DNA of 56,282 bases from Phascolarctobacterium faecium DSM 14760 (GTDB taxonomy: Bacteria > Bacillota > Negativicutes > Acidaminococcales > Acidaminococcaceae). Shown piece after piece: positions 49,547 to 56,282 of this stretch; positions within the stretch are counted from its first letter, which is position 1, and each line of letters starts with the position of its first letter. The translations under genes and the position numbers were made by a program. The notes under the pieces were generated by a model. That model did not search any database, was not told the DNA's origin, and worked only from the letters and a program-made list of their open reading frames with translations. Where the stretch lies: positions 1-56,282 of the forward strand of contig NZ_QLTS01000012.1 in assembly GCF_003269275.1 (NCBI RefSeq). The letters are read 5' to 3'.

Positions 49547-51208
49547 TCAGGCGTCAGTTTTGACAAAATCGTCAAGCACCGCGCCGGGAGCTACCATTGG
49601 TTCAACCAGATCACTTTGTTCTACTACCGCTTCGATCAGGAAATTTTTTCCTTGTTTACGCGCTTTTGCCAATGCGGCGGTAAATTCAGCACAAGTAGTT
49701 ACTGTCGCACCGTCTGCTCCGCAGGCTTTAGCAAAACCAACAAAATTAAACGGCGTCAGAATAGTAGAAGAGTAACGTTTATCATAAAAAACCTGCTGCC
49801 ATTGACGGACCATACCCAAACAACTGTTATTGATGACAACAGTAATAAAAGGAGCGCTTTCACGCATCGCTGTATAGATTTCCATACCGGTCATTTTAAA
49901 GCCTCCGTCGCCGCAGATCTGTACAACCTGCGCCTCAGGCAGGGCAATTTTAGCTCCCAAGGCTGCCGGCAGACCAAATCCCATCGTTCCGCAGCCGCCG
50001 CTGGTCAAATGATGCCGCGGCGCGTCTACTTCCAGATGCAAGGCTGCCCACATCTGATTTTGCCCGACGTCAGTAACAAATACCGTATCTTCACCTTTAA
50101 AGCTGCGCGTCAGTTCTTTCATCAGCCAGGGCGCTGTCAATCTTTCGCCGGACTGTGCCGCACGGTTTTCTGTCGCATCCCAGGCTTTGATCGTATGCCA
50201 CCAATGTTCTATATCAAGTTTTTTCACCCGTTCACTCAGCTTGTTGAGATTCTCTTTCATATCTCCGACTAAAGGCAGCGCTGTCATAACATTCTTATCT
50301 ACTTCAGAAGGATCAATATCCAATTGGATAATCGTTTTTTTACCAACATAACGATTACGGTCACCTGTGACTCGTTCACTGAAACGGCTTCCCGCTACGA
50401 TAAGTACATCGGCATTAGCAACTGCCATATTGGCTGCAATGTGTCCGTGCATACCTGTCAGCCCCAGGCATTGCCGGTCGCTTCCCGGAAAAACCCCAAT
50501 CCCCATCAGCGTATTGACGACTGGCATCCCTGTTTTTCTGGCAAAACGCAGCACCTCTTCCGCAGCACCACTGTGAACAGCGCCGCCGCCTACCAGAAAT
50601 ACCGGCTGTCTGGCATTAGTAATAGTAACTGCTGCGGCTTCCAATATCTCTTCTCTGGCCGTTTCCATAACAGGCGGCGTCAGTGGCTCCGCTTCCATCC
50701 ACTCCACATCTCCGACCTGCAGATTGCTGGGAACATCCACCAGCACCGGTCCCGGACGACCTTCCTGTGCCAGGTAAAATGCCTGCCGCAGCGCCGGCAG
50801 CAAATCCTCAGGCTTACGCACCAAAATATTATATTTCGTTATCGGCAATGTCACACCGACAATATCTATTTCCTGAAAAGAGTCTCTGCCTAAATTTGCA
50901 ACAGAAACCTGTCCCGTAATCGCTACCAGCGGTACGGAATCTAAATAAGCTGTAGCCAGTCCCGTAACGATATTGGTCGCACCGGGGCCGGAGGTAGCTA
51001 TACAAACCCCCGTTCTGCCGCTGGCACGTGCATAACCGTCAGCAGCATGGATGGCTCCCTGTTCATGCGCCGTCAGTACATTACGCAGCGGCGCGTCATA
51101 TAACGCATTATACAAGGGAATTACCTGACCGCCCGGATAACCGAAAACAGTATCTACTCCCTGTTCCAACAAAACTTTAATAATAGCTTGCGCACCAGAT
51201 AACTTCAT
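49547..51208 (-). CDS. ilvB: Acetolactate synthase large subunit
   Basis: 553 residues from the ATG at 51208 (GGAGG ten bases upstream; an earlier in-frame start lies nine codons back). ThDP enzyme: Glu49 in TAHEQGAIHAADGYARA, FAD region (RFSERVTGDRNRYVGKK), and ThDP-Mg site GDGGFKMTGMEIYTA...NNSCLGMVRQW. Makes acetolactate and acetohydroxybutyrate for Val, Leu and Ile synthesis. The order ilvN then ilvB is the reverse of the common one. Controlled by a T-box upstream. Confidence 0.93.
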   Translation of the reverse strand: MKLSGAQAIIKVLLEQGVDTVFGYPGGQVIPLYNALYDAPLRNVLTAHEQGAIHAADGYARASGRTGVCIATSGPGATNIVTGLATAYLDSVPLVAITGQVSVANLGRDSFQEIDIVGVTLPITKYNILVRKPEDLLPALRQAFYLAQEGRPGPVLVDVPSNLQVGDVEWMEAEPLTPPVMETAREEILEAAAVTITNARQPVFLVGGGAVHSGAAEEVLRFARKTGMPVVNTLMGIGVFPGSDRQCLGLTGMHGHIAANMAVANADVLIVAGSRFSERVTGDRNRYVGKKTIIQLDIDPSEVDKNVMTALPLVGDMKENLNKLSERVKKLDIEHWWHTIKAWDATENRAAQSGERLTAPWLMKELTRSFKGEDTVFVTDVGQNQMWAALHLEVDAPRHHLTSGGCGTMGFGLPAALGAKIALPEAQVVQICGDGGFKMTGMEIYTAMRESAPFITVVINNSCLGMVRQWQQVFYDKRYSSTILTPFNFVGFAKACGADGATVTTCAEFTAALAKARKQGKNFLIEAVVEQSDLVEPMVAPGAVLDDFVKTDA

Positions 51209-51237
51209 TCTTCGCTTTCCTCCCAAAATCAGCACTT

Positions 51238-51483
51238 TCAGACTGCAGCTTGTTCCTGCAGCATCAAGGTATTTACGGAAACCACCGCGACCTGTTTTGC
51301 CAGCAGCTTCGCCATTTGCGCAACATCACTTTCAGTATTCAAAACAATTTCCAGTTCCATTCCGTCAGACTGAACCTTCATATTGAGTTCCTGCACGTCC
51401 ACACCTTGTTTTGACAATACCCGCAGCACTCTCGGCAGTAAAGTCTCCTCATTTTTAGCCTTTAAAAATAATTTTCCCGACAT
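51238..51483 (-). CDS. ilvN: ACT-domain small subunit of acetolactate synthase (short form)
   Basis: 81 residues, one ACT domain: LFLKAKNEETLLPRVLRVLSKQGVDVQELNM is the N-terminal beta-alpha-beta half. Much shorter than typical IlvN (about 160); nearer to IlvM in size. It probably binds the large subunit and mediates valine-type feedback. Strong ribosome site (GGGAGG). Precedes ilvB by 29 bases in the same transcript. Confidence 0.8.
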   Translation of the reverse strand: MSGKLFLKAKNEETLLPRVLRVLSKQGVDVQELNMKVQSDGMELEIVLNTESDVAQMAKLLAKQVAVVSVNTLMLQEQAAV

Positions 51484-51539
51484 TTTGATTTCCTCCCTCG
51501 TATGATTTTGATGGAAAGCAGTGCGTTAGGAACAAATAA

Positions 51540-51797
51540 AAAACGCCCCTGCTTTTGCAGGGGCGTATAAAATACGCGGTACCACCCTAATTTATAACTT
51601 CGCACCAGTCCATCAACCGGCTCAGAATTAACGCATCTGGTACGCATCATGCTACTTACTTCTGCTTTCGCTGACGAGTTCATGGGTGATTTACTCAACA
51701 AGCGCTCCGTGCCGATTTCCACCAACCATCGGCTCTCTGTGACTTTACATCTTGTCTTTCTTCCCAATCATCACTTTTACAATACAATATTAAGATT
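51540..51797 (-). promoter_or_regulatory. T-box riboswitch of ilvNB, probable Leu specifier
   Basis: The canonical T-box bulge sequence AGGGTGGTACCGCG is at 51588-51575 (minus strand), followed by the terminator CGCCCCTGC-AAAA-GCAGGGGCG with T run at 51566-51540. Upstream, AGAGAGCCGATGG and AATCACCCATGAACTC follow the stem I consensus; the trinucleotide CUC at 51678-51676, in GAACUC, is the likely specifier, that is leucine. Uncharged tRNA-Leu would switch off termination. Confidence 0.9.
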
Positions 51798-51803
51798 GGT
51801 CAT

Positions 51804-51832
51804 ATTATGCCACTTTTAACAGCACTTGTCAA
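51804..51832 (-). promoter_or_regulatory. Promoter of the ilvNB T-box transcript
   Basis: TTGACA at 51832-51827 and CATAAT at 51809-51804 with a 17-base spacer, about seven bases before the leader begins. Confidence 0.8.
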
Positions 51833-51868
51833 CACTTTTTTCAAAAAATCTTATATTTGTTCCAATGT

Positions 51869-53239
51869 TTACAATGTTCTTAAATAATTGCCTACCAAAA
51901 CAGAAATTCGTTCACTATATGCAGCATGATTAACTGCTAAAACTTCTTTGACCTGATCTGCAAAATTACCTGCTTCCGGAGCCAGCAAAGTTTTATAACT
52001 TAATGCGTAAGCTTTTCCTGTCTCAGTCTGTGGTATCAGAGCGTCTGTTTCTGCTAAACCGGCATAATCCCGCATTTGACAGGCCAGCTGCGGTGCCAGC
52101 TTCAGCACCGTTTCCCAGGCTGCCAGCCACAATACGCTGCTGAGCTTAAAATGCACTTTCCCTTTCAGGGTTTTAGCTACTGCTCCCAAATCTTTTAAGG
52201 TCAAATCAGCATGTAAAAAACTCAGTCTGTAGCCAAAAGTATCAGCAATAGCGGCATGGGTCTGCAGCATTTCCTGCAGCAGCTGCGCCTCATCCAGAGT
52301 ATTGAGCCCTAAAGCCGCAAATTTAATGCCGTTACGTTGCAATTCATTAGCAATCAGGTAATGCTCCTGTGGAGAAAGTAATTTACCCTCTTTAGATATC
52401 AGCAGCTCAAAATCTATTTCCCAGGGAGTATTTTTAAGATAAGAATTATAAATGAACTGTGCGTGCATAATAGCTTCACCATATTCCAAAACGATACGCC
52501 GCAGCTGTTCAGGCTCAAAATGAATAACTTCACTTCCTACCTGAAAATTTGCTTCCAAATATGAGCCCTGCATCGCATCACGAAATTCCTGCGGAAAATC
52601 ATTATAACGCTTCTCTACCTCTGCATCTGACATTTTTTCGATCTGCAGATTTATTTTATCGCTGCAGTCCAGGCCAATCATGCTATAGCCGTATAATAAT
52701 GCCTTTACAATATCTTCTTCACTTTTCAACCCTTCAGCATTGGCACCATAGCCTTCTTTATAACCTGTTTCAAAAACTCCCCAGGTTGCAGCATCTACAG
52801 CTTCCAGAAAATTGCGTTTTAAGAGCACGCTGTCAGCAGCTGAATATTCTGCAAGGACAGGCTTTACCTGCTTTTTAGCAAACAGCGGCGCAATGCATCC
52901 GCCTGCAGCTCCCAGCCAGTCACTGAAACCGATACTCGTACCTTTAGTGCCGCAGGCACTGGGCGCTGCCCATTTTACAAAACGACGGATAACTGCCGCA
53001 TTATTTGCATTCAAAGACATAATATCCACATGCAAACCATCCTGTTCACAGGAATTTTCGACAGCCCACATCGCTGTCAAAGGACATTCCCCCTGTGTAA
53101 CACAGACTAATTTTTTATCAGCAGCCTTTATAACCAGTGCGACCCAGCCGTTAGTGACTTCGCTCAGAGAGGCTGACACAACCTTGCCGCCTGCCGCAGC
53201 CTCCATTGTTTTTACTGCCAGTGCTTGTTTAATAGCCAT
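51869..53239 (-). CDS. uxaE: Tagaturonate epimerase-like protein (UxaE family)
   Basis: 456 residues. Contains EGYGANAEGLKSEEDIVKALLYGYSM, IGLDCSDKINLQIEKM and the HADLTLKDLGAVAKTLKGKVHFKLS segment, which I associate with the UxaE family, metal-dependent enzymes interconverting D-tagaturonate and D-fructuronate in galacturonate breakdown. Lower certainty, since no other uronate gene is nearby and the family's best motifs are not memorised exactly. GGAGG precedes the ATG. Stands alone, with ilvNB's promoter immediately after its stop. Confidence 0.55.
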   Translation of the reverse strand: MAIKQALAVKTMEAAAGGKVVSASLSEVTNGWVALVIKAADKKLVCVTQGECPLTAMWAVENSCEQDGLHVDIMSLNANNAAVIRRFVKWAAPSACGTKGTSIGFSDWLGAAGGCIAPLFAKKQVKPVLAEYSAADSVLLKRNFLEAVDAATWGVFETGYKEGYGANAEGLKSEEDIVKALLYGYSMIGLDCSDKINLQIEKMSDAEVEKRYNDFPQEFRDAMQGSYLEANFQVGSEVIHFEPEQLRRIVLEYGEAIMHAQFIYNSYLKNTPWEIDFELLISKEGKLLSPQEHYLIANELQRNGIKFAALGLNTLDEAQLLQEMLQTHAAIADTFGYRLSFLHADLTLKDLGAVAKTLKGKVHFKLSSVLWLAAWETVLKLAPQLACQMRDYAGLAETDALIPQTETGKAYALSYKTLLAPEAGNFADQVKEVLAVNHAAYSERISVLVGNYLRTL

Positions 53240-53279
53240 TTTTCATCCTCCAAAACTCTCAGTTATCTTCCTTCTAATA

Positions 53280-53624
53280 TTATCCACAATCTGCGCCTTT
53301 TACGCAAGTAAAACCCGGAAAATAACTAAACGCTATTTAAACCTTTGTTCGCAAAACTATAAATTATGCTTATCGACAGTACTTTTAATTTATCCACCTA
53401 AGGCGGATACAAAATATATGTGTCAAAAAAGCAAAATCCTCTCCATTTATCAACAATATCCACATAGTTTTCCACAGCATTCTGTGTATAAATTACATAT
53501 TATACACAGTTTCAATCTTTTTTTCCCCTAAATTTTCCAAGTTATACCATATCACCCTTAAGTTATACACATTTTATCAACATTCTGTGGATAACTTTCA
53601 GAAAACTTTCCCCATTTTTCCACA
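53280..53624. other. Cluster of DnaA boxes (candidate replication-origin element)
   Basis: Two perfect boxes, TTATCCACA at 53280-53288 and its inverse TGTGGATAA at 53586-53594, and about nine with one mismatch. Those are TTATCCACC at 53390, TTATCAACA at 53447 directly followed by ATATCCACA at 53456, TTTTCCACA at 53468, TGTGTATAA (minus) at 53483, TTATACACA at 53500 and 53563, TTATCAACA at 53574 and TTTTCCACA at 53616. The 622-base gap (53,240-53,861) also contains the rarD terminator but no gene. The region is AT-rich, but a clear DnaA-trio or unwinding element was not found. The nearest genes are not dnaA or dnaN. Confidence 0.7.
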
Positions 53625-53812
53625 ACACAATATCTAGTTTGTTTATTGGCTCATACAGATGCTGAAGTCTATACTTTGTGTTCAAAGTGCACTGTCAAGG
53701 GCAACTTTTAATCGTTTGATTAAAAGTTTTATTTAAGCGCTTCTTGACACTGACAAAAGCTTTTACAAGTGTATATTTAAAGCCTTCTTTCTTCAGCCTA
53801 AATTTTCTGAAA

Positions 53813-53852
53813 ATAAAAAAGCAGCAGTTTTTTTTAATTTAACTGCTGCTTA
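53813..53852 (-). terminator. Terminator of rarD
   Basis: AAGCAGCAGTT and AACTGCTGCTT around a loop of ten bases, then TTTTTATTTTC on the minus strand; ten bases beyond the rarD stop. Confidence 0.9.
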
Positions 53853-53861
53853 ACTCAATTT

Positions 53862-54746
53862 TTACCGCCGTTTTATCTGTGCTATAGTAAATAAAAACAG
53901 ACCAAACCATATCCAACCAAAAGCGACCATATGTACGGATGTGAAGTTTTCTCCGTACATAAAAACGCCTATCAGCAAACTGATTGTTGGAGCAATATAC
54001 TGTAAAAATCCAATTATTTTTAACGGTAAAAGCTTTGCCCCTGCCGTAAAAAACAATAACGGCGTAGCCGTCACTACACCGGCACAGGCCAGCATTATCA
54101 ACGTACTGGTTTCTGCTGTTTGATAAGCACTGGTTCCATGCAGGCTCAAATAATATTCATAAGCCAAAGCCAGCGGCGTTATAAGCAGTGTTTCCAGCAT
54201 AATACTCGTCATTGTCGTTACCGATAAACATTTCTTGATCAAGCCGTATAAAGCAAAAGAAACAGCTAATGATACAGAAACCCAAGGCAGCTGGCCCAGG
54301 TTCCAGACCATTGTACCAACACCGATCACAGCGCAGATAACTGCTGCCATTTGCCAGTTATCCAAACGTTCTTTCAAAAAGAAAACACCAAAAACAATGC
54401 TCACTAAAGGATTGATATAATAGCCCATACTGGTTTCTACTATTCTGCCGTCATTGACAGCCCAAATAAACAACCCCCAGTTGAAACTGATCGTAATTGC
54501 CGCAGCCAGCATTGCCAGAGCCTGTTTAGGATTTGTAAAAATATCCTGCGTTTCTGCTAAAAAACTTTTTACTCTGCCGGAAGCGATGATCAATATCCAT
54601 ACAAAAACACAGGACCAGATAAAACGATTTGATAAAATCTCAAAAGCCTGTACTACGCCTAAAGTTTTCCAATAAATAGGCAAAATTCCCCATAGTAAAT
54701 AAGCAGTCAAGCTATAAATTATTCCCTGTCTGAAAGTGCTTTCCAT
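53862..54746 (-). CDS. rarD: RarD / EamA-type transporter
   Basis: 294 residues with ten predicted membrane helices in two EamA repeats. The N-terminal QGIIYSLTAYLLWGILPIYWK and NWGLFIWAVNDGRIVETSMGYYINPL are characteristic RarD sequences. Members of this group are DMT-superfamily permeases; the founding protein was linked to chloramphenicol sensitivity, but the natural substrate is unknown. Good ribosome site (GGAGG). Confidence 0.88.
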   Translation of the reverse strand: MESTFRQGIIYSLTAYLLWGILPIYWKTLGVVQAFEILSNRFIWSCVFVWILIIASGRVKSFLAETQDIFTNPKQALAMLAAAITISFNWGLFIWAVNDGRIVETSMGYYINPLVSIVFGVFFLKERLDNWQMAAVICAVIGVGTMVWNLGQLPWVSVSLAVSFALYGLIKKCLSVTTMTSIMLETLLITPLALAYEYYLSLHGTSAYQTAETSTLIMLACAGVVTATPLLFFTAGAKLLPLKIIGFLQYIAPTISLLIGVFMYGENFTSVHMVAFGWIWFGLFLFTIAQIKRR

Positions 54747-54771
54747 TGTTCCTCCATCTATCTGCCAATAA

Positions 54772-55953
54772 TTATTTTCTTAAACTTGCCGGAATTGGAA
54801 TTTTCAGGGCAATGATCGCCGCAGCTACCGGCAGCCAGGTAACGATCTGCATTACCAGCGGTAAACCAAAATTATCGGCAATAAATCCTAAAATAGTAAC
54901 GCCAAAACCACCCATACCGACGCTGAAACCAATAGTAAGACCTGCTGCCATCCCAACGTTATCAGGCAGCATCGTCTGCGCTAAAACGATAGTTGTAGCA
55001 AACGACCCGATGATAAAAAAACCAGAAGCCACAACAGCCAGCATTGCGCCAATTTCCGTTCCTGCATGGCTGATCAGCCATATCGTTGGAATACTTAGTA
55101 TAATCGATCCTAAAATGATCCTGCGGGCGCCTAAACGGTCACTGAGCACTGCACCCGTATAAGTTCCTGCTACACCACCCAATAAAAATGCCGACACCAA
55201 AGCGCTGGCAAAAATTGCTTCACTGCCACGAAATTTCATAAAAAATAACGGCAGATACGTAGATAATCCCGTATGGATAGTAGACCTCATAAAGATAAAA
55301 AACAGCAGTATAAACATTCCTGTATAAGAGAGCTTTTCTGAAGCAGCTTTAATTTGTACTGCAGCTTTTTTCAAACTATGCTCCGCATTAACACGTTTGT
55401 AATCTGGCATATATTTCATCATTAACCCAAAAACAAGCAGCCCTGGCAGAATAAAATACATCGTATTATGGATGCCATCCTGCAGTCCAATGAGAAAAGT
55501 CATCAAAATGGAGCCGACGGCCATACCGGCATTGCCTCCCAGAGAAAAAATGCCCATATTTTTGGCTTTACTGTTTTCATCGCTTAAAAAATTAACAGTT
55601 TTTGAAGCCTGAGGATGATAAGTCGCACTGGCTATACCGATTATAATAACGGTCAATAAAATTAAAGTATAACTGGAAACCCAGCCTATGGCGGCAAACC
55701 CCGCACCTGCCATAGCAGCGCAAAAAGGCAGCAGGACAGGCATAGATCGCTTATCCGTAATATAACCAAATACCGGCTGAATAACCGACGACGTAATATT
55801 CTGCGTCAAAACTATAGCTGCCAGCTGCGAATAACTCAATGTAAATAATTCTTTAAGGTGTGGCAATACTATTGGTAAAGCACCAGCCTGTAAGTCAGTC
55901 ACCAAATGACCTACTGCTAATGCTAAAATAGGTAAAAAATTTTTCTTTTGCAT
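54772..55953 (-). CDS. fsr: MFS transporter, fosmidomycin-resistance (Fsr) type
   Basis: 393 residues, twelve membrane helices. GHLVTDLQAGALPIVLPHLKEL, QPVFGYITDKR and ASATYHPQASKTVNFLS match the Fsr subfamily. Drug/H+ antiporter of the inner membrane; E. coli Fsr exports fosmidomycin, so resistance is possible, though natural substrates are unknown. It is 25 bases upstream of rarD and probably cotranscribed with it. AAAGGA ribosome site. Confidence 0.85.
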   Translation of the reverse strand: MQKKNFLPILALAVGHLVTDLQAGALPIVLPHLKELFTLSYSQLAAIVLTQNITSSVIQPVFGYITDKRSMPVLLPFCAAMAGAGFAAIGWVSSYTLILLTVIIIGIASATYHPQASKTVNFLSDENSKAKNMGIFSLGGNAGMAVGSILMTFLIGLQDGIHNTMYFILPGLLVFGLMMKYMPDYKRVNAEHSLKKAAVQIKAASEKLSYTGMFILLFFIFMRSTIHTGLSTYLPLFFMKFRGSEAIFASALVSAFLLGGVAGTYTGAVLSDRLGARRIILGSIILSIPTIWLISHAGTEIGAMLAVVASGFFIIGSFATTIVLAQTMLPDNVGMAAGLTIGFSVGMGGFGVTILGFIADNFGLPLVMQIVTWLPVAAAIIALKIPIPASLRK

Positions 55954-56154
55954 AACATGTCCTTTCAGAGCGATAAGTATATTGTAACATAAATACTCCT
56001 TTTAGTAGTGTTTTTAAGAAAAATTTACTTAAAGCGGTTATTCATTATAAGAATCGATATTTTACTTCATAAGTACACAGGCATGCAACTTCCGGTTTTG
56101 CCTGCCATGTGTCCCAGGGCAAGGTCTGGCCGGATAGTATTTTCATCACATAAA

Positions 56155-56187
56155 AAAATAACCATACCGTATGGTATGGTTATTTTC
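56155..56187 (-). terminator. rRNA operon terminator
   Basis: AAATAACCATACC-GTAT-GGTATGGTTATTT, a nearly perfect hairpin with T run directly after the 5S end on the minus strand. Between it and the fsr start (55,954-56,150) I see no other gene or element. Confidence 0.92.
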
Positions 56188-56188
56188 T

Positions 56189-56282
56189 AACCGGCAGCTT
56201 TCTATCCTCCCAGGCCGCTTCCAGCCAAGTACTTTCGACGTTTAAGGGCTTAACTACTGTGTTCGGGATGAGAACAGGTGGA
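56189..56282 (-). rRNA. rrf: 5S ribosomal RNA, 3' portion
   Basis: Minus-strand sequence CACCTGTTCTCATCCCGAAC, ACAGTAGTTAAGCCC and GAAAGTACTTGGCTGGAAG matches the conserved 5S core; GGGAGGATAGAAAGCTGCCGG is the 3' end. The 5' roughly 25 bases are beyond the right edge. It implies an rRNA operon entering the window from the right. Confidence 0.95.

Noticed and set aside
49316-50272. 318-codon open frame on the plus strand opposite ilvB
   Set aside because: Antisense to a conserved ThDP enzyme and spans the rpsF promoter and ilvB terminator.
51462-51767. 101-codon open frame upstream of ilvN on the minus strand
   Set aside because: Coincides with the T-box leader and its terminator; the RNA structure explains the sequence.
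1-56282. CRISPR arrays, insertion sequences, prophage genes
   Set aside because: No regularly spaced direct repeats, transposase or phage-like genes were found; the only duplicated segment is the capsule promoter repeat.

Overview
The window looks like a chromosomal segment from a Gram-negative-walled Firmicute of the class Negativicutes, probably Acidaminococcaceae and possibly Phascolarctobacterium (inferred from gene content; no rRNA long enough for typing is present). The housekeeping order tmk-holB-ricT-trmN6-rsmI-metG-tatD-3D/G5 protein-rnmV-ksgA, the serS gene, the rpsF-ssb-rpsR operon and a T-box leader are Firmicutes hallmarks. Two envelope proteins, a Wzi-type outer-membrane barrel and a Wza-type export protein, and a Selenomonas-type lysine/ornithine decarboxylase point to a diderm. 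Nearly every gene lies on the minus strand.

Region 1 (1-18,041) is a capsule/surface polysaccharide locus read leftwards. Two tandem copies of a roughly 128-bp promoter repeat lie upstream. Each carries a poly-G tract (7 and 9 G on the transcribed-direction strand) exactly between its -35 and -10 boxes. Then come the assembly genes cpsB (phosphatase), wza, wzz and cpsD (tyrosine kinase), a small phosphoglycosyl transferase, and an AT-rich variable block: rfbF, rfbG, a DRE-TIM aldolase, a thiamine-diphosphate enzyme, an SDR, a GT8, an MptE/DUF115-like protein, a GT9, wzy and wzx. The locus ends with wzi and the start of an AAA ATPase. The sugar genes suggest a CDP-linked 6-deoxyhexose carrying a carbon branch.

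Region 2 (18,173-35,060) holds a divergent XRE regulator / sigma-70-like pair, a CGGC protein, and the housekeeping block from ksgA up to tmk. Two PLP decarboxylases of different folds, serS, an unusual thioredoxin-reductase-like flavoprotein and a five-gene tRNA operon (Lys, Glu, Val, Asp, Phe) on the plus strand follow.

Region 3 (35,182-49,299) contains an orphan type IV prepilin, isoaspartyl dipeptidase with a small membrane protein (plus strand), and a complete kdpFABC-kdpDE potassium uptake system with a recognisable KdpE site. It also contains an MBL-fold hydrolase, an unknown protein cotranscribed with a stand-alone rpsD, and rpsF-ssb-rpsR.

Region 4 (49,547-56,282) has ilvN-ilvB under a T-box with a probable Leu specifier, a UxaE-like epimerase, a dense cluster of DnaA boxes (about eleven in 345 bp), rarD, an Fsr-type MFS transporter and the 3' part of a 5S rRNA gene. 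The gene neighbourhood resembles the origin-proximal region of other Firmicutes, so the DnaA-box cluster is a candidate origin element, although dnaA itself is not in the window.
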